Positions 12,581-21,830 of a DNA stretch of 64,000 bases are shown one piece after another (position 1 is the first letter of the stretch; every line of letters begins with the position of its first letter). The notes beneath the pieces are model-generated. The model saw nothing but the letters and a program-made list of their open reading frames with translations, ran no database searches and was not told the DNA's origin. This DNA comes from Glossina fuscipes (taxonomy: Eukaryota; Arthropoda; Insecta; Diptera; Glossinidae): contig NW_023998516.1 of assembly GCF_014805625.2 (NCBI RefSeq), forward strand, positions 1 to 64,000, in the 5' to 3' direction. Both the position numbers and the translations under genes were made by a program.

Positions 12581-13140
12581 TCATTTGTAGTCTTATTATT
12601 AGCATTTCCATTCGTATAACTAATCCGCTGAAGGCCATACATAAAAGTATTTATCGAGAAAAAACTAAAGGTAATAAAAGGCAGAAGAACTTTTACAGAC
12701 AACGCTTGAAGGTAAGTTCGCCAACATTTCTATCCTATATAAGCCGAGTTTTCTCTTAACTTATTCTAAAAGTAATCAAACCATTAAGGCGAGAAAACGA
12801 CCAACGTTCAATGTAAAAAAGTGTTAAATATTCAAGAAAATGGAAGCAAATAATAGTTTAATTATATCGTAATAGTGCAATGGATAAGTAAGAAAGTTTA
12901 TTGGATCACTCCTGCCTGGAGTGTTGAGAGCCAAGCTAACTCGTTGAATGAAGGAAGAATTGCCCTCCAGTCGCTGTAACTGAACACGGTTTGTTCCGTA
13001 CACATCTGTGTGAAGAGTTCACAGCACGCTGTGAAACAACATTTAACGAAAATCAGCCTACTATCGCCATTGTGAACGACGGTACCCGTCTACGTGCAAC
13101 ACGTTGCTAAGCGTAAAAATTTTTTGTAATCAGTACCAAA

Positions 13141-13257
13141 ATGAACGCTTCTGTCAGTGAGGTGTATTGCGCCTGGTGTCAAGTTTTCATGATGAAAACA
13201 AAACACAAAACCCAGTTGAGGATCAATAAGCACAAGGGGAAGGCAGCTGTGCTTTAA
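13141..13257 (+). CDS. small 38-residue ORF with CxxC, unknown
   Basis: A short frame starts at ATG 13,141 and ends at TAA 13,255-13,257. It contains a YCAWC pair of cysteines followed by a basic stretch (KTKHKTQ, then INKHKGK). Small basic Cys-containing ORFs do occur in Polintons, but I cannot match this one to a family. It may be a fragment of a longer broken gene or chance. Confidence 0.25.
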   Translation: MNASVSEVYCAWCQVFMMKTKHKTQLRINKHKGKAAVL

Positions 13258-13408
13258 AAAAAATTTTATTTATTACACCTCCCTCGACATTGCGAAAATT
13301 GGAAAATGCGATTCAATAAAAAACCGTTAGCACCAAATTTTTAGATAACAGCCCAACATGTATACACGAGAAAATTCTCTGTAAATTTCTCTGTAAAGTT
13401 CAATGTGA

Positions 13409-13567
13409 GCATTAAAGGAACTGGAAACAGAAATGGTGCTAGCGTTTCTCAATGATTTCGTTGCTGCAAGAGAAAGCAGAGAAGTCAACAATAAGATTGA
13501 CGAGCTTTCGTCAAGCTTAAAAAAGCAGTTGAAAAATACCAAGAACGAGATGGCGGTTGATCGATAG
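13409..13567 (+). CDS. coiled-coil-like fragment, possibly a Polinton ORF
   Basis: The frame is open from 13,409 to the TAG at 13,565-13,567, with an internal ATG at 13,433. The product is highly charged and heptad-like: ELETEMVLAFLNDF, then REVNNKIDELSSSLKKQLKN. This is typical helical protein composition and unlike random AT-rich translation. It ends about 100 bases before the first recognisable PolB block. I cannot name it; a helical accessory protein of the Polinton or the end of an upstream gene are both possible. Confidence 0.35.
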   Translation, partial: ALKELETEMVLAFLNDFVAARESREVNNKIDELSSSLKKQLKNTKNEMAVDR

Positions 13568-13668
13568 CAAAATTTAAATTTTTCAAATTAACCATCTGCA
13601 ACTTGGAATCCATTCCTCTCGGTTCACATGTGCCTTTGCCAAATAGTATATAGAATAAAAACGCTACA

Positions 13669-15740
13669 ATTAATGTGAAAAATGATGATGTCTGTAGTTT
13701 TAAGTGGTGCGTATTTAGCGGCTACCGCCTACAAGCTTGATAAGTCGACTGGAGAGAAACTACGCAGGTTAGCTCGCAAGAGGTATTATAAAATCGAAAG
13801 TATTCGCTAGATTGCCATTGAATTTCGAAACATTCGTATTGATTTCTCCGACTCAAAATTCCCGATAACCAACTGCGACGTCAATCGGTTTTAACAGAAT
13901 AATACAGACATCGGCGTAAATATACATGAACTGGTATGTTCCAAGGGTACATGGAAAGCGGTTGGTTCAGCAAGGGCGACAAAAGCAGCAAAAACTTTGC
14001 ACAGCAACTTGCTGACTCTCTTTAACGAAATGGTCAAGCAATGTCATTATTGTCACATTATATGAAAACACAATATACGCGGAGCTATAGCTCAGAAAAG
14101 TTTTGTGATTTGCGTCAGGCATTTTACACCACGGCTCGAGGAAGCCGTAAGGAAGAACGCACCAACGTCGAACGTCTCCATCAGCGGAAACAACAGCCAA
14201 GTTTAAAAGTGTAGAGAAGAGGCTGTCGTCGCCATTTATCAAATATACTGACATAGAGGCTGTCTTTAAGCCCATAGAAGTCCTTAAGAGGAGCGAGGGT
14301 AATTCAGCAGCATGACGTGTGCGCGGTCTCCCATTATGTTAAACATGTGTATAATAAAACATGTGCGGCATAAAATGGTTGAGCTGGAAGAATTGCACAA
14401 GCCCTCAGCAACTATCACAAGTTGAACAATCAACAGAGATGCAAAACAACAAAAGCTATGCGTGCGAGGAAGAAATACTAGGGAATAATAATACTTTAAT
14501 TATTTTACCAGGGAATTTTTGGACTTAATTAAAATCGACTTTTAAACTCTGGTTTAGAAAAATTGGCTAAGAATTTGCGTTAATGAGTCGTAAGGGTTTC
14601 TTTCCATATGATTATATAAGAGACATCAAGAAACTTGATGATCCAATTATACCAAGCCGAGAGTGCTTCTGCAATTATTTGTCCGATCGCTAAGGTAGTG
14701 AGGTCGACTACAAGTGTTGCTCAGAGGGTATGGGACGCGCTCGACTGCCAAGACTTCGACATTTACTCCCTTAATATCGATGGAAATAGTGGTTACTTTT
14801 TGGAAGTTGACGTAGGTTATCCGTCTGCTATTCATGATAAAGACGACTGCCCTCCAGATTTAACCCATAAAATGAGTTATAAGATTCATTTTAAAACTCT
14901 GCTGCTCTGCTTGCTATAAGCATTGCACATGAAGTGTATTTATAGAATATTAAAATTTAATCAAAAACCTTGATTAGAGTCCTATATTAGTTAAAACACC
15001 AATAGAAGAAGAAGAAAAGTTGCCAAAAATGAGTTCGAGAAGAACTTCTATAAATTGATGAATAATGCTGTTTATGATAAAACAATGGAAAACGTTGAAA
15101 AGCACCGGCATGTTCTCTTAGTTACTAATTATGAAAACAGAAGAACATTTAACGGCTACAGATCTCTTATAGCGAAACCTAAATTTAAACGCGTTGAAAT
15201 ATTCGATAATGGTGTGTATGGTATCGAATTAAGTAAAATGAAAACAGTGCATGCTAAACCAATATATGTGGGGGTGACTGTGCTAGAACAAACCAAGCCC
15301 AAAGAATGAAGATAGTATAGAAGGATACAGATTCATTCGTAGTAGAATCTGATCTTAATATATATGTAATGTTACTAAAAATAATCCTCACAAAATTGAC
15401 ACATCAGATTCCTGACAATATACAAAATATCATTCCTAACAACAAAAAGTTATTAGGTTAGATGAAAGGTGAGAATGCTGGGAGAATTATGACAAAGTTT
15501 TCGGCTTTAAAAGCCAAAGCGAACTAAAAGAAGTTAAGGGGGTAAAAAATGTGTAACTGAATTATAAATAGAAAATCTTTTTATGGTGAACAAAGAATCA
15601 TAAGACGCAGATCTCACACATTGTACACAGAGATCTGCAAATATATATATGATATGCGATGTATTTTAGAGGGCAGAATTTCCACAGATACATGGGGTAA
15701 TTATAAAATAAGTAATCAAAATACATCAATAACAATTTGT
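13669..15740 (+). pseudogene. protein-primed family B DNA polymerase (Polinton PolB), broken
   Basis: The intact enzyme copies the element genome from a protein primer. An N-terminal INVKNDD..SFKWCV block begins at 13,669. A TAKFKSVEKRL...KYTDIE segment follows at about 14,200-14,260 (exonuclease region), then SRKGFFPYDYI at 14,586. Motif A is EVDVGYP (14,803-14,823). Motif B is KLMNNAVYD (15,052-15,078), where the usual YG is YD. Motif C is DTDSF (15,324-15,338), intact. A late SRSHTLYTEI block and a TDTWGNYKI block (about 15,610-15,705) mark the C-terminus. Several frameshifts and stops separate the blocks, and at about 2.1 kb it is a third shorter than a full Polinton PolB, with the clearest loss near 14,450-14,580. 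Identification is firm because many blocks are collinear. Confidence 0.9.
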
Positions 15741-15877
15741 AAATAATATGTATATACGAATAAATGTAAAAAAAATGAATACGCTATGAAAACTTTTTTA
15801 TTTTTATTTTAACATTGATAGCAACAGTAATAGTAATAATAATAATAGCAGACATTTTCGCTTGATCTTATACACTT

Positions 15878-16860
15878 TTATCGAAGTAATTGAGTTTTGT
15901 TAACCCACGAATTATGAGTTTCATCAAGCTCTAGCCATATCACAACAAATTTTCTTCCCTTTTTCAATATCTTTTTCACTAAGTAGGCATTCGTCGCACG
16001 AACTTTTTGCATTGTGTATTCACAAAATGATTCGAATATTTCATTCTCTCTATAATCCTTAATAATGTAAGTAACAGGATTACTAATATGACATATTTCG
16101 GCGGTCCAGTTCGGCTCATAACCTTAAAAAAATATCCCTTTCAATTTGCTAATTCGAACATAATCTCGGACTTTAAATTTTGTTTTTGAATATGTTTTGG
16201 GAAAATTTTTGGGGAAAAAAGCGTATATAACTTTGCAATATCTACTTCTCATTGTCCTCGTTGAGTTCATATGATTTGATTTTGATTATTCTATGATATT
16301 GTATTATTGTATGTGGCTAGTAAGGTTTAAATTAAGTCTGTCCATTTATAATTACCGTTTATACTAACATATTGCACACTAAATTCTTTTAATATTGTAT
16401 TGAATCTTTCACAAATGGAAGCTTTCATATGGGTGCACGTGGTATAAAGATTAATTTCATAATCTTGCATCAATTCTTCAAAATCTTTATTTAAAAATTT
16501 CATCGCCTGCTTAGTCTAAATATTCTTCAGGGAGATACCTCTTCTTCCTAATACCAGTCTCACAGCTTTAACTATCTCAGATGAACTTTGAGATTTTATT
16601 GGTTGTGCGAAATTGTATTTGGAAAACACATTAATTGCAACCGAAAGGTATTTGTAGCCTTTAGTAGTATTTAGTTTTTGAAATGTAATTAACTCAACTA
16701 AATCTATTTGCCGGGTGCCATTTATTCAGTTTTAAATGAATTGCATTTCAATAAAACTTTTTCTGGTTGGTTTGTGAATCTCACAATTTCTTTTTTACTT
16801 GAATTTTACTCATTTTTAGACATTTATTGTTTCAGAATTCCCAAATGTAGCATGTGAATC
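15878..16860 (-). pseudogene. Polinton integrase (rve core plus chromodomain), broken
   Basis: The gene is convergent with PolB. On the minus strand an N-terminal EIHKPTRKSF block precedes the retroviral-type core. The first catalytic Asp lies in RQIDLVEL (codon at 16,702-16,704), followed by KGYKYLSVAINVFSKY. The catalytic Glu lies in SICERFNTILKEF (codon at 16,408-16,410). The region of the second Asp (about 16,505-16,520) carries a stop and the Asp is not evident. Further on come FKVRDYVRISKLKGIF and GYEPNWTAEI, the SH3-like part, and then AYLVKKIL and, after a frameshift, VVIWLELDETHNSW, a chromodomain tail ending at the stop at 15,878-15,880. Chromodomains in such integrases are thought to steer insertion to particular chromatin. 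The copy is inactive. Confidence 0.9.
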
Positions 16861-16984
16861 TTAATAACCTTCCAAAGCCTGTTTAACTTCTTTTGCGAAA
16901 ACTTAAAAGTAGTCTTAACAAATCAATCTTCACATCAGATGTGCAGATATCAGTCAACTAAACATCAGTCTTATTTAATTCCGC

Positions 16985-17405
16985 GCACTTTGGCAAAAAA
17001 GTTTTATGATAAAAGCACAACATTTGTTTTCGTAACATAGTTCCGACTATTTAGGAATATTCATAAGAAAACTCCGAGTTTCAGCATCAAGTTTTATCCT
17101 ATGTCCTTTTTGATTAATAATCAACAGACGCTGTCCATCCTTCTTACATTTAAAATTACAATCAATGTTGTCTAGACTCGGACGTCCTAGGACGCTCTCA
17201 GGTTCTACAAACTCAAATTGATCCAATCTTAGTTATATGCGTTATTTGTATGCCATTAAATGAATCCATTTATCACGAGGAAAACCAATAAAATCACGTT
17301 TATCATCTTGTAGTCGTAAAACTGGTTTAAAATTTCTTGAAGTTCGAAAACCATATTTAATTTAAACGCTGGGGTTTTTGAGCAGTTTGCGATGTGATCC
17401 ATTTA
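16985..17405 (-). pseudogene. unknown Polinton-associated ORF upstream of integrase
   Basis: The minus strand shows a coding-like stretch with few stops: FKPVLRLQDDKRDFIGFPRD, then a W-containing helix, then DQFEFVEPESVLGRPSLDN and KDGQRLLIINQKGHRIKLD. Composition is that of a real protein and the stretch is collinear with the integrase. I cannot name the family. Its place, between integrase and the plus-strand ATPase block, is where Polintons carry small ORFs of unknown role. Confidence 0.45.
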
Positions 17406-17549
17406 ATGAGACGACACAACTAATACTGAAAGTGAAGTGAGTGTTTTAGAATATAAACCCGAAGATTTTATAAAATCAGTCCAGTAGTTATTAGTGACTC
17501 ACCAAGCTATGTCTAGCATAACTAAAATTCTTCGCTCTTGTTGATTTTC

Positions 17550-17897
17550 AGTATTGCCATGGAAATCAGAAGCAAGCTTTTATTAAAGAGTTAGGATATG
17601 TGAGTACAAATTCTGTTGTAGCTAACTACTTTTTATTTACACCGCCGTTCGGTGAGAAGAAATTAAATGAGAAGACTAAAGATCAAAATCACTTTTGTGT
17701 TAAATTTGTTCTTGCTTTAAAATGATGGGATGTGGGAGTAATAGACTATTCCTGCTTAGGTGCAATGCTATCACCGTTGAATCACTATGATTATGTTTTA
17801 GTAGTGGGAAAAGAAACACTTGAATTTCTCACAGAAATTTTTAAAATTCAAAGTGATATTCATGAACACTCAAACATCTTTAAGAAAATTACGTAAT
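17550..17897 (+). pseudogene. conserved Polinton-type ORF, family uncertain
   Basis: From about 17,561 one plus-strand frame reads GNQKQAFIKELGYV, FLFTPPFGEKKL, then, past a single TGA at about 17,722, WDVGVIDYSCLG and YVLVVGKETLEFL. It resembles a protein often seen beside insect Polinton genes, with a pattern D/G..G....FI.KE....F.F.PP, possibly of exonuclease-like fold, but that attribution is from memory and weak. Only one stop in about 115 codons makes it one of the better-kept frames. It is divergent from the unknown minus-strand ORF and directly precedes the ATPase. Confidence 0.45.
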
Positions 17898-18064
17898 TAT
17901 TTTACTAACTGCCCACATCATCAAAGTGACTTTAAATTTACATGTGCTCTCAACAATTTATAAAAACTTGTTATCATGATTACTTCCGATTAAATAAATA
18001 TTTATAAAATTATGTTTTCTATGATGTCCAGAGAATAACTCTGTTTTTTAATTAACAAGTCAAC

Positions 18065-18692
18065 ATGTTCTATCAATTTTCCCATCCATTTAAAATGCTT
18101 ATTAGCGGATCATCAGGGGCAGGGCAAAAGAATATTTTCGAAAAATCTTATATATAACAACGATTTCTTAGTTAGTGCGAAAATTGAATGAATAATTTGG
18201 TGTTATGATGAAGAAAATAAGAAACCTAATGTGGATGATGTGACTAATATTGAATGCAACAAGATAATGCCAGAGAATTTGGAAAATATTCTCAATGACT
18301 TAACGATGGGTGTCCCATCATAGAAATTTTTCTGTCGTTGTAGTAACACAGAGCATTCTTCATAAATCGTCGCGCGCAAGGGATACTTCATACAATTCAA
18401 AATATACAGTTGTTTTTAAAATTCTAGAGATATCCTACAGTTTCAACATTTAGCGAGGGAAATTCATCCCGAAAACTCATCTGAACTTATGAGAATATAC
18501 AAAGATGTGACTAGCAAACCTCACGATTATTTATTAACCGACCTTACACAAAGCGTAGATGATTTATTAAGAAGCAGAACGAGCATATTTAATGCGAATT
18601 TTTGCTATTGCTTCTATGACCATGGAGAAAACGGTATTAGAAAAGAGTTTAAAGCGACTGAAGAACCACAAACATACGCTGTATGTCCTTAA
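18065..18692 (+). pseudogene. FtsK/HerA-type genome-packaging ATPase (Polinton), broken
   Basis: The intact protein pumps DNA into the capsid. An ATG at 18,065 opens FYQFSHPFKMLISG, leading to the Walker A loop at 18,107-18,130, which reads GSSGAGQK instead of GxxGxGKT, so the essential Lys is displaced. A weak Walker B candidate (NILNDL, about 18,285) follows. After frame changes come SHHRNFSVVVVTQSIL and SRARDTSYNSKY, then the best-kept part, ILQFQHLAREIHPENSSELM through KPHDYLLTDLTQSVDDLLR and an RTSIF end (18,430-18,600). At least two frameshifts and a deletion between Walker B and the SHHRN block are visible. Collinearity over most of the family length makes the call firm. Confidence 0.85.
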
Positions 18693-18904
18693 AACCAATA
18701 ATAGCAAATTAGGAAAAGCGGACAAAAACTTTGACTGAGATAATTTTTAACACAATAATTGCAAACACTAAACTAAGAAATAAAGATTTGGAGGCTTCGA
18801 AAAAGCATAAAAAATAATTTCGATTCATCTCGAAATAAAAGGCGATCATAAAGCCTAAAAGAAACATGGCGTCTTTTTGTCTATAATCTTAACGTCGCTA
18901 TTAA

Positions 18905-19540
18905 GTGGATTTATCGAAAAATTTGCAGACAATGCTCAATAAATTTAAGCCGAAACTAAATAAAGTAATTTTATTGCACCCAAACGCACACGCTGCAATG
19001 ACGGATGACAAATATTCAACAGAATTTATTAATAAAGAGTTCTTACCAAACATTAACAACGTCTCTCTTTCAGAATATAACAAGTGGATCAAAATTAAAC
19101 AAGAATTAAATACTTATCTTAAAAGAAAATCAAAACCAACTAAGCAAAACTTTGAATCTATATTTGAAACGATATTTTCTAAAAATGACATGAAAGAAGA
19201 TGTGAAAGTTAACATTAACATTGACATGTCAGGTTTGAAATTCCCGTAAAAAGCGTAAACGATGATAGTACATTCAGATGACAGTATTTCGAAAGATGAA
19301 TTTATGACGCCTGAGAATTACTTAATCACAGACAGAAAATAACCTGAAAAGTCTGATAGAAAAATGAGAATTCAGAAGCGCACTTCTACATTTGATACTC
19401 AACTTAGCACACAACTTAACACCAAGATTGATTTAATAAAAACGCAGATCTTATCAATCGGAACGGAAAACAAACATCGGTTCAGAAATCTAATTTAGAA
19501 GGGTGAAAATGGTTTTAAGTGGATTGCTTAATAAAATTGT
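18905..19540 (+). pseudogene. small Polinton ORF of unknown role
   Basis: A 114-codon open frame begins at ATG 18,905 with NLQTMLNKFKPKLNKVILLHPNAH-type sequence (basic helix then a hydrophobic strand) and KWIKIKQELNTYLKRK. It then ends at 19,249; a second frame continues with FMTPENYLITDRK and DTQLSTQLNTKIDLI to about 19,540. Polintons and adintoviruses usually have a poorly characterised ORF between ATPase and minor capsid gene, which fits the position. The first part is among the longest undamaged frames in the element. No catalytic motif is visible. Confidence 0.5.
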
Positions 19541-19614
19541 GTATTTCCACTAGCCTTAAATAAGAAACTATTGCAAACAAATTTTGACTTCATTTGCCCA
19601 ATAGGTTTTAAGCT

Positions 19615-20100
19615 ATGAACTACATGGAGGATATCTACTTTACGTTATTAGGGAACAATTCCATTGCCGCTTATGAAAGGAATACTTTGTCCTCATTTAC
19701 AATTATTGTAAGTCTTCCTACTATTACCACTGTTCAGTGGAAAGATGGAATAACTGAATTGTTTTTAATTAATGTCAACATCGAGAGTCATACTCTTCAG
19801 GAACAAGCGCCATAATTTGTTTATACCGTTATAATTGAACCTCGTTGCGTTAAAGATAAAGTTTTAAGATGTCTTCGTGTTCTGTCGTTTAATGGAAACA
19901 GTAAATGTTTTATGTTCAAAAGCTCATAAAAGTTCATAAAAGACATCTCTATAGCCTTAGTTAGCGCAGACACTTAATAATTTCCATTATACTTACTCAG
20001 ATTACTCTTCATTTTAGATAAAATAAGCGGAATTAAAATAAAGTCAATGTAAGTGAGAGCACACTTAACATTAACCTCTCTTTCAGAAGTATAAGAGACT
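19615..20100 (+). pseudogene. minor capsid (penton-like) protein of Polinton, broken
   Basis: The frame starts at ATG 19,615 with MEDIYFTLLGNNSI and a Thr/Phe-rich strand-forming stretch. After a stop at 19,813 it continues with FVYTVIIEP and KVLRCLRVLSFNG, ending in a damaged ISIALV block. These are the recurrent blocks of the single-jelly-roll minor capsid protein of insect Polintons, located just before the core and major capsid genes. It has at least three lesions and the C-terminal third is not readable. The jelly-roll assignment rests on family knowledge, not on anything visible beyond the conserved blocks. Confidence 0.65.
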
Positions 20101-20109
20101 GTCTTAGAG

Positions 20110-20526
20110 CAGGTGTACACTTCATATTACTCTCAATAAATTGGAGGTCGGATAAGTCGCATAGGATCGTTATATATGTCACCCCGAGTAGCACAACATG
20201 GGCGCGGTATTGGTTCGTTCTTCGCGCTTTTTTTCAAAAATTCTTTGTCGGGTTTGAATGCTATTAAAGACCGACTTGTGAGTACTGACAAATCTATTCT
20301 CAATGATTTCGGTCGCAAACCACTTAGAAATATTTTGGAAGGGCAAAGCACAAAGGCTTTAAGTAATTTGACAGAAAAAGATATCGACGGGATATTATAT
20401 AAACTTCAAAAAGGCTCAGCCAGTAGTACAGGTAGTACAAGACGTCGCATAAAAAAGAAAAAGAGATGTAAAGCGAAACGCACAAAAAAATGCAATCTAC
20501 GTAAAGGATATTTTTGCTCAGTGACT
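20110..20526 (+). pseudogene. basic core/minor virion protein (pVI/pX-like), Polinton
   Basis: Traces begin near 20,110 (YYSQ, stop, IGGRIS); from ATG 20,176 the frame is open. It has an HGRGIGSFFALFF block, typical for the N-terminal membrane-active or cleavage segment of this class, then a helical middle, then a strongly basic tail (RRRIKKKKRCKAKRTKKC, about 20,440-20,500). Gly-rich plus Arg/Lys-rich architecture matches adenovirus-type core or minor proteins that lie before the major capsid gene. There is no stop before the major capsid start at 20,527, so the two reading frames now run together. Confidence 0.65.
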
Positions 20527-21700
20527 ATGAGCACTCATGTAGAATGTACGAAAAGCGAACTAGGTTCATTTGCACCTCATCCCGTACAAAGCAGCATTCC
20601 AAATACAGAAGAAGTCTCATATAATTCGATTCAATCCTTAGACAATCCTTGCTCCAAAAAATTTCTCTATCTTGATAAAGGAAATACACATTGAGATCTT
20701 TACAGCATTTATGTAAATTTGAATATTCAATTGAAGGATAAAGATAATTCTGATGTTACTCACGACAAGTGTAGCGTTGTCAATAATCTTCTGCATTCAA
20801 TGTTTCGAAACGTCTCTGCGTATTTAAATAATGTTCTGGTTTCGCAAAGTGATAACAATTATCACTGCAGGTCATACATACAAACTCTGCTTAATTATGG
20901 CACTTATGCTGGTCGAACACATTTATTATGTTCTGGACGGTATCCAGATTGCTACACAGATGAAGCCTTTCATGATGGTAAAAAACGATTAACTGAGCTG
21001 TTTGATAAGAGCTGTTTGAAACAGTTAAATTGCTTGGAAAGGTGCATGGAGGTGTTTTTGATCAACCTAAACTCTTACTAAATAATATTGATTTGCGTAT
21101 TATATTTTATTTGAAAAATTCATTATTTTACTTATTGGAAGATCTGGATATTGGAAGCACGATTGCTTGTGAATCATATAACTATTAATTCTGGAATACT
21201 GACTGGTTGCTCATCATAAAAAACCATACAAAAAAGCAGGTTTAACAAAGTAGAAGTTAAGGCATTCATGGAAATTATACTCTATCATTAGATAATATCG
21301 TCATAGGGTAACCTCCAACATTTTTAGCTTTTTATACGGTTTATAATAGCGCTTATTCGGGCGATCGAGCAATGGATCCTCTCAAGTTCGACCATTTTTA
21401 TTTGCAAAGGTTTAATTTCTCAGTAAATGGTGTTCAAATACACACTCAACCACTTGAATTCGATTATTCAGCAGCAAAATTAAAATCAGCGGGAGATTAT
21501 CGATGACTCAGGTTGTGGTTTTCACGTAGATAGAAAAATTTTTGATAATAACTTCTCTATACTATCGTTTGACTTCTCCGCTGATCATTGTAATAATGAT
21601 TTGTCTGTTAATTTTCTCGTCCATTATCATCAGTTGTAACTTGTATAGTTTACTGCGAGTGTGATTCAATGTTAGAAATAGGTAAATAGAGAAACGTGAA
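20527..21700 (+). pseudogene. double-jelly-roll major capsid protein of Polinton, broken
   Basis: The likely start is ATG 20,527, giving MSTHVECTKSELGSFAPHP, the usual opening of this family. After a stop at 20,692 the next frame (to 21,081) holds VNNLLHSMFRNVSAYLNN and YHCRSYIQTLLNYGTYA, the best-known signature. Later blocks, in changing frames, are DQPKLLLNNIDLRI (about 21,060-21,100), SGDRAMDPLKFDHFYL (about 21,360), GVQIHTQPLEFDYS, FSILSFDFSADH (about 21,560), and a CIVYCECDSMLEI end (about 21,640-21,690). About 1.17 kb is shorter than the family's roughly 1.5-2 kb; deletions fall between 21,100 and 21,330. This protein forms hexon-like trimers in intact relatives. Confidence 0.85.
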
Positions 21701-21704
21701 AATT

Positions 21705-21830
21705 ACCATTTGAAACCATTTTTAAATAGAAAGTGCAACACGTACACATATAATATGCAGCAACTGCAAGCATACTTTTCAAGCATTTGCGGACACTATG
21801 CCTTGCTTTATAGTTTATACAAAAGTCAAC
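21705..21830 (+). pseudogene. adenain-like cysteine protease, C-terminal fragment
   Basis: The frame from 21,710 encodes a short segment ending in QLQAYFSSICGHYALLYSLY. ICGHYALLY corresponds to the VCGQYCLLF-type box with the catalytic Cys of adenain-like (C5-type) proteases; the Cys codon is TGC at 21,788-21,790. The His and Asp/Glu part that should precede it is absent, so most of the gene is deleted. The downstream side ends abruptly at about 21,830 where the LINE 3' end begins. In intact Polintons this enzyme matures the capsid proteins, and it lies next to the major capsid gene as here. Confidence 0.75.

Larger units (their letters stand above)
10501..13130. other. unassigned region between LINE and Polinton relics
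   Basis: The region contains a T20 tract (about 10,617-10,636), Lys/Glu-rich AT sequence (10,900-11,100), a segment at 11,182-11,254 resembling 24,669-24,735, a 152-codon plus-strand frame at 11,742-12,200 and a diverged tandem duplication (12,328-12,580). None of the frames carries a domain I recognise. Confidence 0.5.

Noticed and set aside
18203..19092. Minus-strand frames within the Polinton ATPase and following ORF
   Set aside because: They are shadows of plus-strand sequence that carries the conserved family blocks.
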